Below are positions 1 through 12,712 of a DNA stretch of 64,000 nt, one piece after another. The DNA comes from Bacteroides sp. OM05-12 (GTDB lineage: Bacteria; Bacteroidota; Bacteroidia; Bacteroidales; Bacteroidaceae), in NCBI RefSeq assembly GCF_003438995.1, contig NZ_QSUN01000004.1, forward strand, positions 264,103-328,102, in the 5' to 3' direction. Numbering within the stretch: position 1 is the stretch's first letter; the number at the start of each line of letters is the position of its first letter. Under the pieces are notes generated by a model that made no database searches, had not been told where the DNA came from, and saw only the letters and a list, made by a program, of their open reading frames with translations. Both the position numbers and the translations under genes were made by a program.

Positions 1-27
1 TAACTATATTTCCAAATTTTTATTCTC

Positions 28-70
28 AATCACCTTGATGTTTTTTAAATTCATCAGGGTGATTTTTTTT
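28..70 (+). terminator. Rho-independent terminator of a gene left of the window
   Basis: Arms AATCACCTTGATG (28-40) and CATCAGGGTGATT (52-64) pair along 13 bases with one G-T pair, and a run of T follows to position 70. It would end a plus-strand transcript entering from outside the window. Confidence 0.75.
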
Positions 71-84
71 ATTCATCTTGATGT

Positions 85-185
85 TTTTTTCAAACGACCT
101 TATGTTTGAAAAAAAGGACCGCACGATTGAATTCAAACGTACGGTCCTTTGTTCACAAACTCCTATCGTTTGCAAACAACCGACT
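85..185. repeat. Intergenic repeat with GGACCG/CGGTCC inverted arms
   Basis: Contains GGACCGCACG and CGTACGGTCC arms around 115-148, and further CAAACGAC/TCGTTTG-like half units on both sides. Its complement shares the 16-mer GAACAAAGGACCGTAC with the copy at 22,532-22,547, so the two ends of the PUL carry members of one intergenic repeat family. The short open frame across it (106-342) has no coding character. Confidence 0.5.
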
Positions 186-370
186 GTATGCTGACAGAAA
201 GAGTATCCTGCACCTTTTATCGGTATGGATAAAAAGCTGCATTTTACTGAGAGAAAATGACGCTAAAACAGGATTGCTTCAAAAGCTCTTTCAAACCTTC
301 AGTTTACGCATTGCGCTACTGACAAACAGGCATTTAGACTGAACTTTACTATAGAAGAGTTTTATTCGGT

Positions 371-425
371 AAAATCAAAAGAAAAAGAACCTGAATGATG
401 AATGAAGGTTAGCATCATTCAGGTT
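371..425 (-). terminator. Terminator at the 3' end of the PUL
   Basis: Perfect 13-base arms, AACCTGAATGATG (388-400) and CATCATTCAGGTT (413-425). Read on the minus strand, the hairpin is followed by a T-rich stretch (TTCTTTTTCTTTTG). It lies about 50 bases beyond the stop of the last sulfatase and would end the PUL transcript. Confidence 0.85.
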
Positions 426-475
426 AATCGTTTGTATATCAGATGATATTTTGCAAACTGAAAGATGAAAGATAG

Positions 476-1990
476 TTATCGCAACACCTGACTACCATCC
501 GGGTAAGGAACAAACTTACCTGTAGCTTTCAAAATAGGCATTGTTGCATGCTGTGCTTTCAGATAATCACTCAACTCCTTTGCCAATTCCTTTGCTTTGT
601 CAGGATAGCGGACAGATAAATTATCCTTTTCCGAAATATCATCCTCCAAGTTGTAAAGACAGTTCTCGCCCGTGATATAATAATGGATCAATTTCCAATC
701 ACCTTTCACGATAGCACTTTGCGGAGCACCGGTCGTTTGGACTCTCTCTCCCCAATTATTCGGATAATGGAAAAATAAAGCACGCTCTTTATCGCCTTCC
801 TGTCCTTTTAATTGTGCAGCAAAACTCTTTCCATCTATCGTCTGAGGCGTTTGATAATCGGAAACTCCGGCAAGTTCCAGTATGGTAGGGTAGAAATCTT
901 CAATGATAACCGGTGTATCATTTATAGTAGAAGGTTTGGTTACATTTGGATAATAAACAATCAATGGTTCGCGAATACCCCCTTCTTTCAACGAGCCTTT
1001 ACCCTCGCTCAACGGAAAGTTCTTATCAGTACGGCCTATCGTATAACCTCCATTATCAGACATGAAGATGATAACCGTATTGTCTGCAATACCTTTTTGC
1101 TGTACATAGTCCATTAAATCGCCTAGGCTCTTGTCCATACCTTCCAACAAAGCAGCATATTGAGCTTCCCTATGGGTAAGACCTTTATCTATGTACTTCT
1201 GATAGAAACGTTTATCTGTCTTAAACGGAGCATGCACAGCATAGTGACTCATATACAGGAAGAACGGGTTTGACTTGTCAAGTGCCTTATCTATCAATCC
1301 TTCCGCTTCACGTGTCAATGCTTCGGTCAGGAAAGTGTCACTACCATAATACTTCTCCAAATCGGGTACTCCCCATATTTTGGAGTGTTCCGAATCATCC
1401 ACATTTCCGTAGTTATCTTCCCCCAGATAGCTTCCCATTGCTCCGGCAGCATGTCCGGCAATATTATAGTCAAAACCAATTGCCAACGGATCGGCAGCAG
1501 GAGTGTCCAGCGAGCCGAAGTGCGCCTTTCCTACCATCATAGTCGTATAACCGTTTTCACGAAGAACTTGTGGTAAGCATTTCGCATAGAAAGCATGTTC
1601 CAAACCCGGTTCGGGACACAAACCGTTATAATTCCACGCCTCAAAGTTCAGAACAGGGTCTTCACGATCTGTTGACGTATCTTTCTTCAACGTCCAGTTC
1701 GTCACTTTATGCTGTGCCGCATTGGCACCGGTGTACAGGCTTACCCGTGAGGGAGAACTGATAGGACAAGCATAAGCATGGGTAAACTTCACACCAATCT
1801 TCGCAAGACGCTCCATATTAGGCGTTTCATAGATGCGATTCAACTCGGTCGTCTCTTTCCAGAACGGTAAGGACGTATCCTGCCAACCCATATCATCCAC
1901 TAAGAAAAGAATGATATTCGGCTTTTGCTGGGCAAGGACATTGCCTGAAAGCAATGCCGTTGCCATAAGGGAATAAATAGGATACTTCAT
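476..1990 (-). CDS. S1-family sulfatase, serine type
   Basis: A secreted sulfatase of 504 residues that removes sulfate esters from a glycan, probably in the periplasm. Residues 1-20 form a signal peptide. D32 and D33 are the N-terminal metal ligands. The active-site motif is S78-S-P-S-R82, so the formylglycine precursor is a serine and needs an anaerobic radical-SAM maturase encoded elsewhere. Later metal-site sequence (MSDNGG) and the long insertion after residue 110 fit the S1 family. It is the last gene of the PUL, four bases after the fucosidase stop, and is followed by a strong terminator. Which sulfate position it attacks cannot be read from the sequence; galactose or N-acetylhexosamine sulfate is inferred from its neighbours. 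Confidence 0.93.
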   Translation of the reverse strand: MKYPIYSLMATALLSGNVLAQQKPNIILFLVDDMGWQDTSLPFWKETTELNRIYETPNMERLAKIGVKFTHAYACPISSPSRVSLYTGANAAQHKVTNWTLKKDTSTDREDPVLNFEAWNYNGLCPEPGLEHAFYAKCLPQVLRENGYTTMMVGKAHFGSLDTPAADPLAIGFDYNIAGHAAGAMGSYLGEDNYGNVDDSEHSKIWGVPDLEKYYGSDTFLTEALTREAEGLIDKALDKSNPFFLYMSHYAVHAPFKTDKRFYQKYIDKGLTHREAQYAALLEGMDKSLGDLMDYVQQKGIADNTVIIFMSDNGGYTIGRTDKNFPLSEGKGSLKEGGIREPLIVYYPNVTKPSTINDTPVIIEDFYPTILELAGVSDYQTPQTIDGKSFAAQLKGQEGDKERALFFHYPNNWGERVQTTGAPQSAIVKGDWKLIHYYITGENCLYNLEDDISEKDNLSVRYPDKAKELAKELSDYLKAQHATMPILKATGKFVPYPDGSQVLR

Positions 1991-1994
1991 CTGA

Positions 1995-3875
1995 TTATTT
2001 TGTTAAAATTCCAATTTCACCAATCGTTATAAAATTCTTATTATTTATCTCCGCCAATGGTTCAAGTTTAAAGAAACGGGCAGGATATTTTCTACCGAAA
2101 CGTACGAACGTAGGAACCGGATTGTGCATGATATTGCTGAACTCGCCACTGGCGTCGCATTCTGTCCAATCCTGACCATCGTTACTCACATAGAAACGAT
2201 ATTTATAGATAGTACCGGATTTATCATCCCCGTTGACAGGAGCATAACTAAATCCCGCCACATCAATCGCCTGACCCATATCGACCACAAGTGGTGTCAT
2301 TCCATCTGCTTTCCAATAGGTAGCCTGATTACCGTCAATTGCCTTTTGAGCATCGCTATCCGAACCTAATACTTTCCAACCGTTTACAGGAACATCACTC
2401 AATTTCAGCGCAGCGTCTTCCTCCGTCAATGGACGGGCATAGAATAAACCGACTTTCGATATATTAGCAATACCACGGGAACCATTTACCGTTACTCTTA
2501 TCTTCTCAGCCTTACATTCAGGAAAACGTAAAAGACGTTTATAACCTACTGTAGTACCTTCGCCTAATTGCTGCCAAATACCATCGATAAGAGCTTCAAC
2601 AGTGAAAGACTCTACACGTTGCCCTTTTGATATATCTTCCTGAATAAGGAAAGTATTGAACACCGCATCTTTCTCCACGTCATATTCCTTAGAAGAGTTT
2701 GCAGTTGCCTGCCAAAGTACATCCCCTTTTCTGAGTTTATTGTCAGCAAATGTCTCCGTAAGATAATCAGAAAGTTCCTTGATACGCTTTACATCATTCT
2801 CATGGATAAGGCCGCGCTTATCAGGAGGTATATTCAATAATAAAACAGAGTTATAACCGACAGACTTGAAATAAATATCCGCCAGATGTGATAATGATTT
2901 CACCTGTTCATCCTGATCGGCATGGTAAAACCATCCCGGACGAATGGAGACATCGACTTCAGAAGGATACCAAAAAAGTTCGGATGCTTTAGCCACGATG
3001 TCACGACCACCCAAATCAGGAGCTTTTTCAAAGAGTTCCAAGCGTTGGTTCTGCTCTTTCGAACGAGTGTAAATACCGGGAGTAAGTGCTGTGGCACTCC
3101 ACTCCGTTTCACGTCCGATACCTTTTTCATTACCCACCCAGCGAACATCGTCGCCCATGATAGCCATTACCGCTTTCGGTTGCAGGTGAGTAATAGTCTT
3201 GTAGAAAGCATCCCAATCATACTCCTGCTTCTTTCCGTTAGGACCTTCGGCACATGCACCGTCAAACCACACTTCATGGATCTCACCATAGTTTGAAAGA
3301 AGTTCCGTCAACTGTTCGATGAAGAATTGGTTGTATTTCGGAGAATCCCCGTAACATTCCGCATTACGATCCCACGGGGAAAGATAAACACCGAACTTCA
3401 GTCCGTATTTATCACAAGCATTGCGTAACTCCCGAACAACGTCGCCTTTACCTCCACGCCAAGGAGAAGAAGCTACAGAATGTGTCGTAGTCTTTGTAGG
3501 CCACAGACAGAAACCATCATGATGCTTCGCGGTCAATATCGCCATTTTGAAACCCGCGTCTTTTAAAGCCTTCACCCACTGCTCGGCATCCAATTCCTCC
3601 GGATTAAAAATAGCAGGATCTTCACTACCGTCACCCCATTCCCTACCGGTGAAAGTATTCACACCGAAATGCAGAAAAGCGGTCAGCTCCATCTGCTGCC
3701 ACGCCAATTGTTGTGGTGTCGGTACAAGACGTGAAGCCATATCTATTTTCTGCTCCACAGTAGCTCCTTCCGGGAAGGAAACATGCTTTACATAATACTC
3801 TTCCTTTTGCTGCGTACACCCAACTGCACACAAGCAAATGAAAATAACCGCAAATAAAAGCCTTGATAGTTTCAT
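1995..3875 (-). CDS. GH29 alpha-L-fucosidase lipoprotein with C-terminal F5/8 type C domain
   Basis: Hydrolyses terminal alpha-L-fucose from host glycans. The N-terminus is a lipoprotein signal ending in C20 (LCAVGC). The GH29 barrel spans about residues 40-385, with the substrate-site motif AKHHDGFCLW (116-125) and the predicted nucleophile D205 in EVWFDGA. A beta-sandwich follows, then a discoidin/CBM32-like domain (about 490-622). The length, 626 residues, is usual for Bacteroides GH29 enzymes with an added F5/8 domain. It lies between a GH2 galactosidase and a sulfatase in one operon, consistent with removal of fucose caps before galactose and GlcNAc are cut. Linkage preference cannot be told from sequence alone. 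Confidence 0.94.
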   Translation of the reverse strand: MKLSRLLFAVIFICLCAVGCTQQKEEYYVKHVSFPEGATVEQKIDMASRLVPTPQQLAWQQMELTAFLHFGVNTFTGREWGDGSEDPAIFNPEELDAEQWVKALKDAGFKMAILTAKHHDGFCLWPTKTTTHSVASSPWRGGKGDVVRELRNACDKYGLKFGVYLSPWDRNAECYGDSPKYNQFFIEQLTELLSNYGEIHEVWFDGACAEGPNGKKQEYDWDAFYKTITHLQPKAVMAIMGDDVRWVGNEKGIGRETEWSATALTPGIYTRSKEQNQRLELFEKAPDLGGRDIVAKASELFWYPSEVDVSIRPGWFYHADQDEQVKSLSHLADIYFKSVGYNSVLLLNIPPDKRGLIHENDVKRIKELSDYLTETFADNKLRKGDVLWQATANSSKEYDVEKDAVFNTFLIQEDISKGQRVESFTVEALIDGIWQQLGEGTTVGYKRLLRFPECKAEKIRVTVNGSRGIANISKVGLFYARPLTEEDAALKLSDVPVNGWKVLGSDSDAQKAIDGNQATYWKADGMTPLVVDMGQAIDVAGFSYAPVNGDDKSGTIYKYRFYVSNDGQDWTECDASGEFSNIMHNPVPTFVRFGRKYPARFFKLEPLAEINNKNFITIGEIGILTK

Positions 3876-3943
3876 AAATTTTCCAGTTTTATATAATTCT
3901 TCCTATTTCACATTTCTGCGTTTCCCATAATAAACGCATCTTC

Positions 3944-7021
<3,078 letters not shown>

Positions 7022-7065
7022 TTAGATTCAACTGCCAAAGGCCTCATAAAGTATATTGTTCTTAA

Positions 7066-8604
7066 TTACAAATTTACTCTATCTCCTTTTATTTCACGCA
7101 ACTTATCGGATAAACGTTTTACGTGCTTCGGATATTTCGTAGCACAATTATCCCTTTCCCCCTTATCTTTCTTCAGGTTATATAGTTGTGCTTCCGGTGA
7201 GTTACCCAATTCTATGTTCACATTTTTACTAACAGCAGGTCCTTTACCCGGTTCTATGTATTTCCATGTTCCATCCGTCAAAGAAAGGTTGTTTTGACCA
7301 TTTTGTTCTACCAGATAACTACGTCCCTTTTTAGTTTTGCCCAACCAATCCGACAAATGATTCTCGCTATCAGGTGCAGCCCCTTCCGGCAACTTTACGT
7401 CCAACAGACTGGCAAAAGATGCCATCCAATCAATTTGGCACACTAATGCATCAGATACCGCAGGTTTTACAACTCCTTCCCAACGCAATATGCAAGGAAC
7501 ACGGCTTCCTGCTTCATAAGAGCTATATTTGCCTCCACGGAAAGGTCCCCACGGTTTATGCTCACCTAACAATTCTACAGCCTGATCTTTATAACCATCA
7601 TCTACCACAGGACCATTATCACTGGAAAGGATTACGATAGTATTCTTATCCAAACCCAAGCGCTTCAAAGCTGCCATTACCTCTCCTACACTCCAATCAA
7701 ACTCTAACAAAACATCCCCGCGAGATCCCATACCACTTTTTCCGGCAAACCGAAGAGAAGGACAACGGGGAACATGAGCATCCTGAGTTGCAAAGTAAAG
7801 AAAGAAAGGCTTATCTTTATTACTTTCAATAAAAGAGATTGCCCGTTCAGTAAGTTCCTCCGCAATCTTTTCATCATTCCAAAGTGCAGATTTTCCACCT
7901 TTCATAAACCCTATACGCGAAATACCATTCACGATACTCTGATTATGTCCGTGCGAAGGATGCAAACGTAGTAATTCCGGATTGTCCTTACCGGTAGGTT
8001 CACCCGGAAAGTTTTTCTTATAACTTACCTCAATCGGATCATTCGGATCTAGATTGATAACTCTACTATTTTCCACAAATACACAAGGAACGCGATCACC
8101 TGTAGCAGCCATTACAAAAGAATAATCAAAGCCTATATCCGGGATTCCGGGTTTTAACTCTTTATTCCAATCCTGTTCACCTGATTTATCTCCCAAGCCT
8201 AAATGCCACTTACCAATCACCCCAGTAGTATAACCAGCTTGTTGAAACATATTTCCCAATGTATAGCGTTCCGGTCGAATAATCATTCCGGCATCACCAT
8301 CTGCAATACCCGTCCCTTGACGACGCCATGCATACTCTCCTGTCAACATTGCATAGCGCGAAGGTGTACTTGTAGCGGCGGCACTATGCGCATCCGTAAA
8401 ACGAACTCCCTCTGAAGCCAACCTTTCAACATTAGGTGTATGAATTGTCTTTGCTCCGTTACAACTTAAATCTCCATAACCGATATCATCGGCATATATA
8501 AACACGATATTAGGTTTTTCAGGCAATTTTTCTTTCTGTCCTCCTGCATACGCTCCAACTAAGGGCAAAGCCATTAAAGGCAAAGTTAATTGTACTGATC
8601 TCAT
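7066..8604 (-). CDS. S1-family sulfatase (arylsulfatase A-like), serine type
   Basis: A 512-residue sulfatase with an N-terminal signal peptide (about 1-20). D39-D40 are metal ligands in IYADDIGYGD, and the active-site motif is S79-T-P-S-R83, followed by the usual LTG. This is a serine-type site. The sequences GKWHLG and LSSDNGP support the alkaline-phosphatase-fold sulfatase assignment. It differs clearly from the other two sulfatases of the locus, suggesting each removes a different sulfate. It lies 56 bases from the GH2 gene and 13 from the GH20 gene, in the same operon. Substrate is inferred only from context. Confidence 0.93.
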   Translation of the reverse strand: MRSVQLTLPLMALPLVGAYAGGQKEKLPEKPNIVFIYADDIGYGDLSCNGAKTIHTPNVERLASEGVRFTDAHSAAATSTPSRYAMLTGEYAWRRQGTGIADGDAGMIIRPERYTLGNMFQQAGYTTGVIGKWHLGLGDKSGEQDWNKELKPGIPDIGFDYSFVMAATGDRVPCVFVENSRVINLDPNDPIEVSYKKNFPGEPTGKDNPELLRLHPSHGHNQSIVNGISRIGFMKGGKSALWNDEKIAEELTERAISFIESNKDKPFFLYFATQDAHVPRCPSLRFAGKSGMGSRGDVLLEFDWSVGEVMAALKRLGLDKNTIVILSSDNGPVVDDGYKDQAVELLGEHKPWGPFRGGKYSSYEAGSRVPCILRWEGVVKPAVSDALVCQIDWMASFASLLDVKLPEGAAPDSENHLSDWLGKTKKGRSYLVEQNGQNNLSLTDGTWKYIEPGKGPAVSKNVNIELGNSPEAQLYNLKKDKGERDNCATKYPKHVKRLSDKLREIKGDRVNL

Positions 8605-8617
8605 ATTTTTTCTTTAT

Positions 8618-10948
8618 TTATTCTACTATTAATTCATCAAAATACATCCAGATATTTTTTCCGGGACGAATATGGTCTTCCGGACATACGCCTGGGTTTG
8701 TCATTTCCATTTTTATATACCGCCCTTTAACAGACAGATTATCAAAAACTTCATCTGTTATAAACGTACCTTCCTTAAATATTTCTTCAGAGGTATGTTC
8801 TCTCCTTGCTACACAAGTGTAATTCTTGTCATCATCAGAAACAAGCACCTTTATAGTAGCAGGTATATGAACTGCCATACCATAGTTTGTGATACATCCC
8901 AACGTCACTTTCCGTATCGTTTCTTCCTGTCCTAGATTTACAACAAAAGATGCATCCTGATCATACCATCCGGCCCATTCAAAATCAGAATGTCTGTCAC
9001 TTCCTCTTAATCCATTGGTAAGTACATACACCCTGCCGTTGGTGTCTTTTCCCATAACTGTCTTTCCCGTAGCTTTATTTCGACCCAATTTTAGCTCTAA
9101 CATTTTACCTTTTTGTTCACCGTTCATAAAAGTCGCGGCTTTTACAGTCAAAGCATTATCAACAATCAATGTATCCCGATAAATCAAAGACTCTGAAGTG
9201 GGTTCCGTCCCATCTAAAGTATAATGAATCTCTACATCCGGACGTATACAGCTAATAGAAACTTTCAAGTTTCCATTTCCGTCAGGCATCACACAATGAT
9301 CCAGGTTAAACATGGAATGAGCATAGTTTACCCCCATTATATCCCAATGCTTACTCAAAGCATCTAAACGTTTCAAGAAGCCACGCCAATCCTTTGTACC
9401 TTTAGGAGACCATGCCAATTCTGCCAACGCAGCCAAACGAGGAAATATTAGATATTCTGTATCTTCTGGTTTATTACAAAATTCAGTCCATAAAGATGCT
9501 TGTACCCCCATCAGTAAAGGAATGATTTCCGGTTCCCAGTCTTCTTGTACCGGCTCATAATCATAAACATTCTTCAATGTATTGTTACCGAAATACGTCA
9601 ACGGTTCAAACCATTGGGGACCTTGATAACGAATTAAATACATGATACGTGCCGGAGTCATAATAAAACGATGTCCTTGACGAGCTGCTTTCAAAGCAGC
9701 TGTTCCAAAACCTTGCCAACCTAAGATAATTACACTATCCGGAAGCGTACTGTTTGTCAATTCATCCCAACCAATAACCTCCCGACCTTTACTTCGCACA
9801 TAATCACACATACGTTTCATAAAATAGCCTTGCAGTTCTTCTATATCCGTAATATGCTCCTGTTTCATCCGCGCCTGACATTTCGGGCATTTCTCCCAAT
9901 TTTTCTTAGAAGCCTCATCTCCACCTAAATGAATATACTTGGAAGGAAATAAAGTTAAGACTTCATCTATCACATCTTCCAAAAATGTAAAGACACTGTC
10001 ATTGCCGGCACAGTAAATAATTTCAGAATTGGCACTTCCCATTCCCGGAAGTACTCCGATGAACTTGTCAACTACCGGACAAGCTAATTGAGGATATGCA
10101 GCCAATGATGAATTGGTATGTGCAGGCATCTCTATTTCCGGAATAACTTCAATCTGTCTGTCAGACGCAAACCTAACAATCTCTTTAATATCTTCTTGAG
10201 TATAAAAGCCTCCAACAGGAGTCGGCTCTCCTTTTTGGGGATTACGACGTGCCGAGAAAGGAACATTTCGTTCCACTCTCCAAGCACCTATTTCTGTCAA
10301 CTTCGGATATTTCTTTATTTCCAACCGCCATCCGTTATCATCCGTCAAATGGAAATGAAGTTTATTGATTTTAAGCATAGCCGCACAATCAATAATCTTT
10401 AAAACGGTTTCTTTAGGAATAAAAAAACGTGCCGCATCAATTAATAGCCCCCTGTATTCGAAACGAGGACTATCTTCTATATTTAATGCAGGAATACTCC
10501 ATTCATACCCCTTAGTTAATTCCTTACTTTCAATAGCAGGTGGTAATAACTGCCGGATAGTTTGAAGCGCATAGAAAAATCCTTTATTTCCTCCTCCTTT
10601 TATAATAATCTTATCCGGTGTGACTTCTAAACGATATGCCTCTTCTCCTAATAACGTATCAGTTACAAACACCACATTTGCACTCATACTATTAATTTCA
10701 TATATCGGACTAAAACCGGCAGCACAAGAAAACCTATTAATTAATTGATTCAAAATATTTACTTGCTCTTCATTTTCCACAGAAAAAGTCGTTTTAGCAT
10801 TGAAAACAAAACTCCCTTCCTTTTTATCTAATCTTACAGGCTGAGGAATAACAGCCTCGGTAGAAAGATGCTCTTTACTACCGGAACTATTACAGCCCGG
10901 CAGTAAGAAAAGCATCATCATCCCTACTAAAATCTTTGTCACCTTCAT
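8618..10948 (-). CDS. GH20 beta-N-acetylhexosaminidase lipoprotein
   Basis: A 776-residue exo-acting hexosaminidase that removes terminal GlcNAc or GalNAc by substrate-assisted catalysis. A lipobox (LLPGC19) gives surface or periplasmic lipid anchoring. Domains: GH20b-like N-terminal domain (about 30-160), TIM barrel (165-520) with the catalytic pair D344-E345 in HLGGDEASKKNW, a chitobiase C-terminal-like domain (about 560-625, HYTLDGTEPT), and an F5/8 type C-like beta-sandwich (about 640-775). Two cysteines follow the catalytic pair (KCPKCQ), as in many Bacteroides GH20 enzymes. Lies between two sulfatases, consistent with alternating desulfation and trimming. Confidence 0.94.
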   Translation of the reverse strand: MKVTKILVGMMMLFLLPGCNSSGSKEHLSTEAVIPQPVRLDKKEGSFVFNAKTTFSVENEEQVNILNQLINRFSCAAGFSPIYEINSMSANVVFVTDTLLGEEAYRLEVTPDKIIIKGGGNKGFFYALQTIRQLLPPAIESKELTKGYEWSIPALNIEDSPRFEYRGLLIDAARFFIPKETVLKIIDCAAMLKINKLHFHLTDDNGWRLEIKKYPKLTEIGAWRVERNVPFSARRNPQKGEPTPVGGFYTQEDIKEIVRFASDRQIEVIPEIEMPAHTNSSLAAYPQLACPVVDKFIGVLPGMGSANSEIIYCAGNDSVFTFLEDVIDEVLTLFPSKYIHLGGDEASKKNWEKCPKCQARMKQEHITDIEELQGYFMKRMCDYVRSKGREVIGWDELTNSTLPDSVIILGWQGFGTAALKAARQGHRFIMTPARIMYLIRYQGPQWFEPLTYFGNNTLKNVYDYEPVQEDWEPEIIPLLMGVQASLWTEFCNKPEDTEYLIFPRLAALAELAWSPKGTKDWRGFLKRLDALSKHWDIMGVNYAHSMFNLDHCVMPDGNGNLKVSISCIRPDVEIHYTLDGTEPTSESLIYRDTLIVDNALTVKAATFMNGEQKGKMLELKLGRNKATGKTVMGKDTNGRVYVLTNGLRGSDRHSDFEWAGWYDQDASFVVNLGQEETIRKVTLGCITNYGMAVHIPATIKVLVSDDDKNYTCVARREHTSEEIFKEGTFITDEVFDNLSVKGRYIKMEMTNPGVCPEDHIRPGKNIWMYFDELIVE

Positions 10949-10957
10949 ACCTGCTTA

Positions 10958-12526
10958 TTAATTATATTTGAATCTAATCGGATCATTGTATTGTTCTTGT
11001 AAGCGTAACAATTCTTCTCGCAAATTCTTCGTTATCTCTTCCATACCCGGTTTTCCATAAATATTATGCATTTCTGTTGGGTCTTCTTTCAAATCATATA
11101 ATTCCCATTCATCTATATCATTATAGAAATGGATTAATTTATAATGATCTGTACGAACCCCATAATGCCTCTTAACCATATGCTCAGCCGGATATTCATA
11201 GAAATGATAATATAAAGATTTACGCCAATCCTTAGGCGCCTCCCCTTTCAATAATGGAACAAGAGAAACGCCTTGAATGTCTTCCGGAATCTCCGCACCA
11301 GCCAATTCTAAAAATGTCGGTGCATAGTCGATATTCTGTACTAATTGTGGTATATCACCACGCTTATCCAATCCCTTCGGTAAATGCATAATCAAAGGAG
11401 TATGCATAGATTCTTCATACATGAAACGTTTATCAAACCATCCATGCTCACCCATATAAAATCCTTGATCTGAAGTATAAACAACTAATGTATTATCCAA
11501 CATATCATGCTCTTTTAAATAGTCAAGAACCCGACCTACATTGTCATCCAAAGATTTTACAGTTTTCGCATAATCACGCATATAGCGTTGGTACTTCCAC
11601 TCTGCAAGCTCTTTCCCTTTCAAATTCTGCTTATAGAAATCGGTAATAATAGGAGCATAAAAATCATCAAAGGCTTTACGTTCTTCCGGGTTCATTCGAC
11701 CAATATAACTTAAATATCGTTCTTTCAGGGAAGATTCTTTGCCCTCTTTAAGCATCTTAAGATCATAAATCAAATCCATATCTTTAAATATGCTCATCTC
11801 CTGTGATGCCGCAGCAGGACGTCCTTCATAAGTATCAAAGAAATTATCAGGTAATGGGAATGTTTTCTCTTCATATTCAGCAAGATACTTAGTTTCAGGC
11901 AACCAATTACGATGAATTGCTTTATGATGGATAAACAAACAAAAAGGTTTATTCCTATCCCTCTGATTTTCCATCCAGTCAATCCCCATATCGGTCACAA
12001 TATTGGTTATATATCCCTGTTTCTGGATAGTATCGTTATTCATCGTTATAAAATCAGGATTATAGTAATCACCTTGTCCCGGCACTATTTCCCAATAATC
12101 GAACCCGGTAGGCAAGCTCTCCAAATGCCATTTCCCCACAATCGCAGTTTGATAACCTGCCTTTTGAAGCAACTTAGGCATTGTTTGCTGCGAACCGTCA
12201 AAGACACAAGTCGTATTATCCGTAAATCCATTTGCATGGCTATGCTTACCTGTAATCATACATGCCCGGCTCGGACCACTTAATGAATTGGCAACAAAAC
12301 TGTTAGTAAAACGTACCCCGTCATTGGCTATCCGGTCCAAATTCGGAGTTTCAATATAGCGGGTATCGTAGCAACTCATCATTTGCGCCGTATGGTCGTC
12401 CGTCATTATATATACAATATTATACGGCTTAGTAATTTCCTTTTTCTGCTGACAAGATGAAATTACAGAGGTACAAGCTGCCAGTCCGGCAACTGAATAT
12501 AATAAATTAAAATTCGGTTGTTTCAT
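10958..12526 (-). CDS. S1-family sulfatase, likely GlcNAc-6-sulfatase-like, serine type
   Basis: A 522-residue sulfatase and the first gene of the enzyme operon. The N-terminus fits a lipoprotein signal (VISSC25). Metal ligands are D43-D44 (MTDDH), and the active-site motif is S83-G-P-S-R87. The phrases GKWHLESLPTGFDYW and PGQGDYYNPDF resemble what I recall of Bacteroides N-acetylglucosamine-6-sulfatases, so GlcNAc-6-O-sulfate is the best guess; this is family memory, not a search. It immediately precedes the GH20 hexosaminidase (9-base gap), which makes a GlcNAc-6-sulfatase/hexosaminidase pairing attractive. A -7 promoter match lies about 40 bases upstream of its start. Confidence 0.92.
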   Translation of the reverse strand: MKQPNFNLLYSVAGLAACTSVISSCQQKKEITKPYNIVYIMTDDHTAQMMSCYDTRYIETPNLDRIANDGVRFTNSFVANSLSGPSRACMITGKHSHANGFTDNTTCVFDGSQQTMPKLLQKAGYQTAIVGKWHLESLPTGFDYWEIVPGQGDYYNPDFITMNNDTIQKQGYITNIVTDMGIDWMENQRDRNKPFCLFIHHKAIHRNWLPETKYLAEYEEKTFPLPDNFFDTYEGRPAAASQEMSIFKDMDLIYDLKMLKEGKESSLKERYLSYIGRMNPEERKAFDDFYAPIITDFYKQNLKGKELAEWKYQRYMRDYAKTVKSLDDNVGRVLDYLKEHDMLDNTLVVYTSDQGFYMGEHGWFDKRFMYEESMHTPLIMHLPKGLDKRGDIPQLVQNIDYAPTFLELAGAEIPEDIQGVSLVPLLKGEAPKDWRKSLYYHFYEYPAEHMVKRHYGVRTDHYKLIHFYNDIDEWELYDLKEDPTEMHNIYGKPGMEEITKNLREELLRLQEQYNDPIRFKYN

Positions 12527-12567
12527 AATAATAGAATTTTAGCCTTAATAACTTTCTTCACACTGTA

Positions 12568-12575
12568 CAAAGATA
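12568..12575 (-). promoter_or_regulatory. Candidate -7 element for the sulfatase/GH operon
   Basis: On the minus strand this reads TATCTTTG, a perfect match to TANNTTTG, 42 bases upstream of the first sulfatase ATG and inside the 186-base gap after susD. No convincing -33 TTTG was found at the expected spacing. It suggests the enzyme operon may have its own promoter as well as read-through from susD. Confidence 0.4.
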
Positions 12576-12712
12576 GCCCACACTTCATAAAACCATTTTC
12601 ACTATTATCCAAATGATGTTTCAGTATCGTCTAAATCGTACATATTAAGAATAGTATAGTGAAGAGTCCAAACCACTAACAGGAAGAACTCCCCACTATT
12701 CATTATCAATCA

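Noticed and set aside
106..342. A 78-codon open frame at the left end
   Set aside because: Overlaps an inverted-repeat element and has no domain, promoter or conserved neighbourhood.
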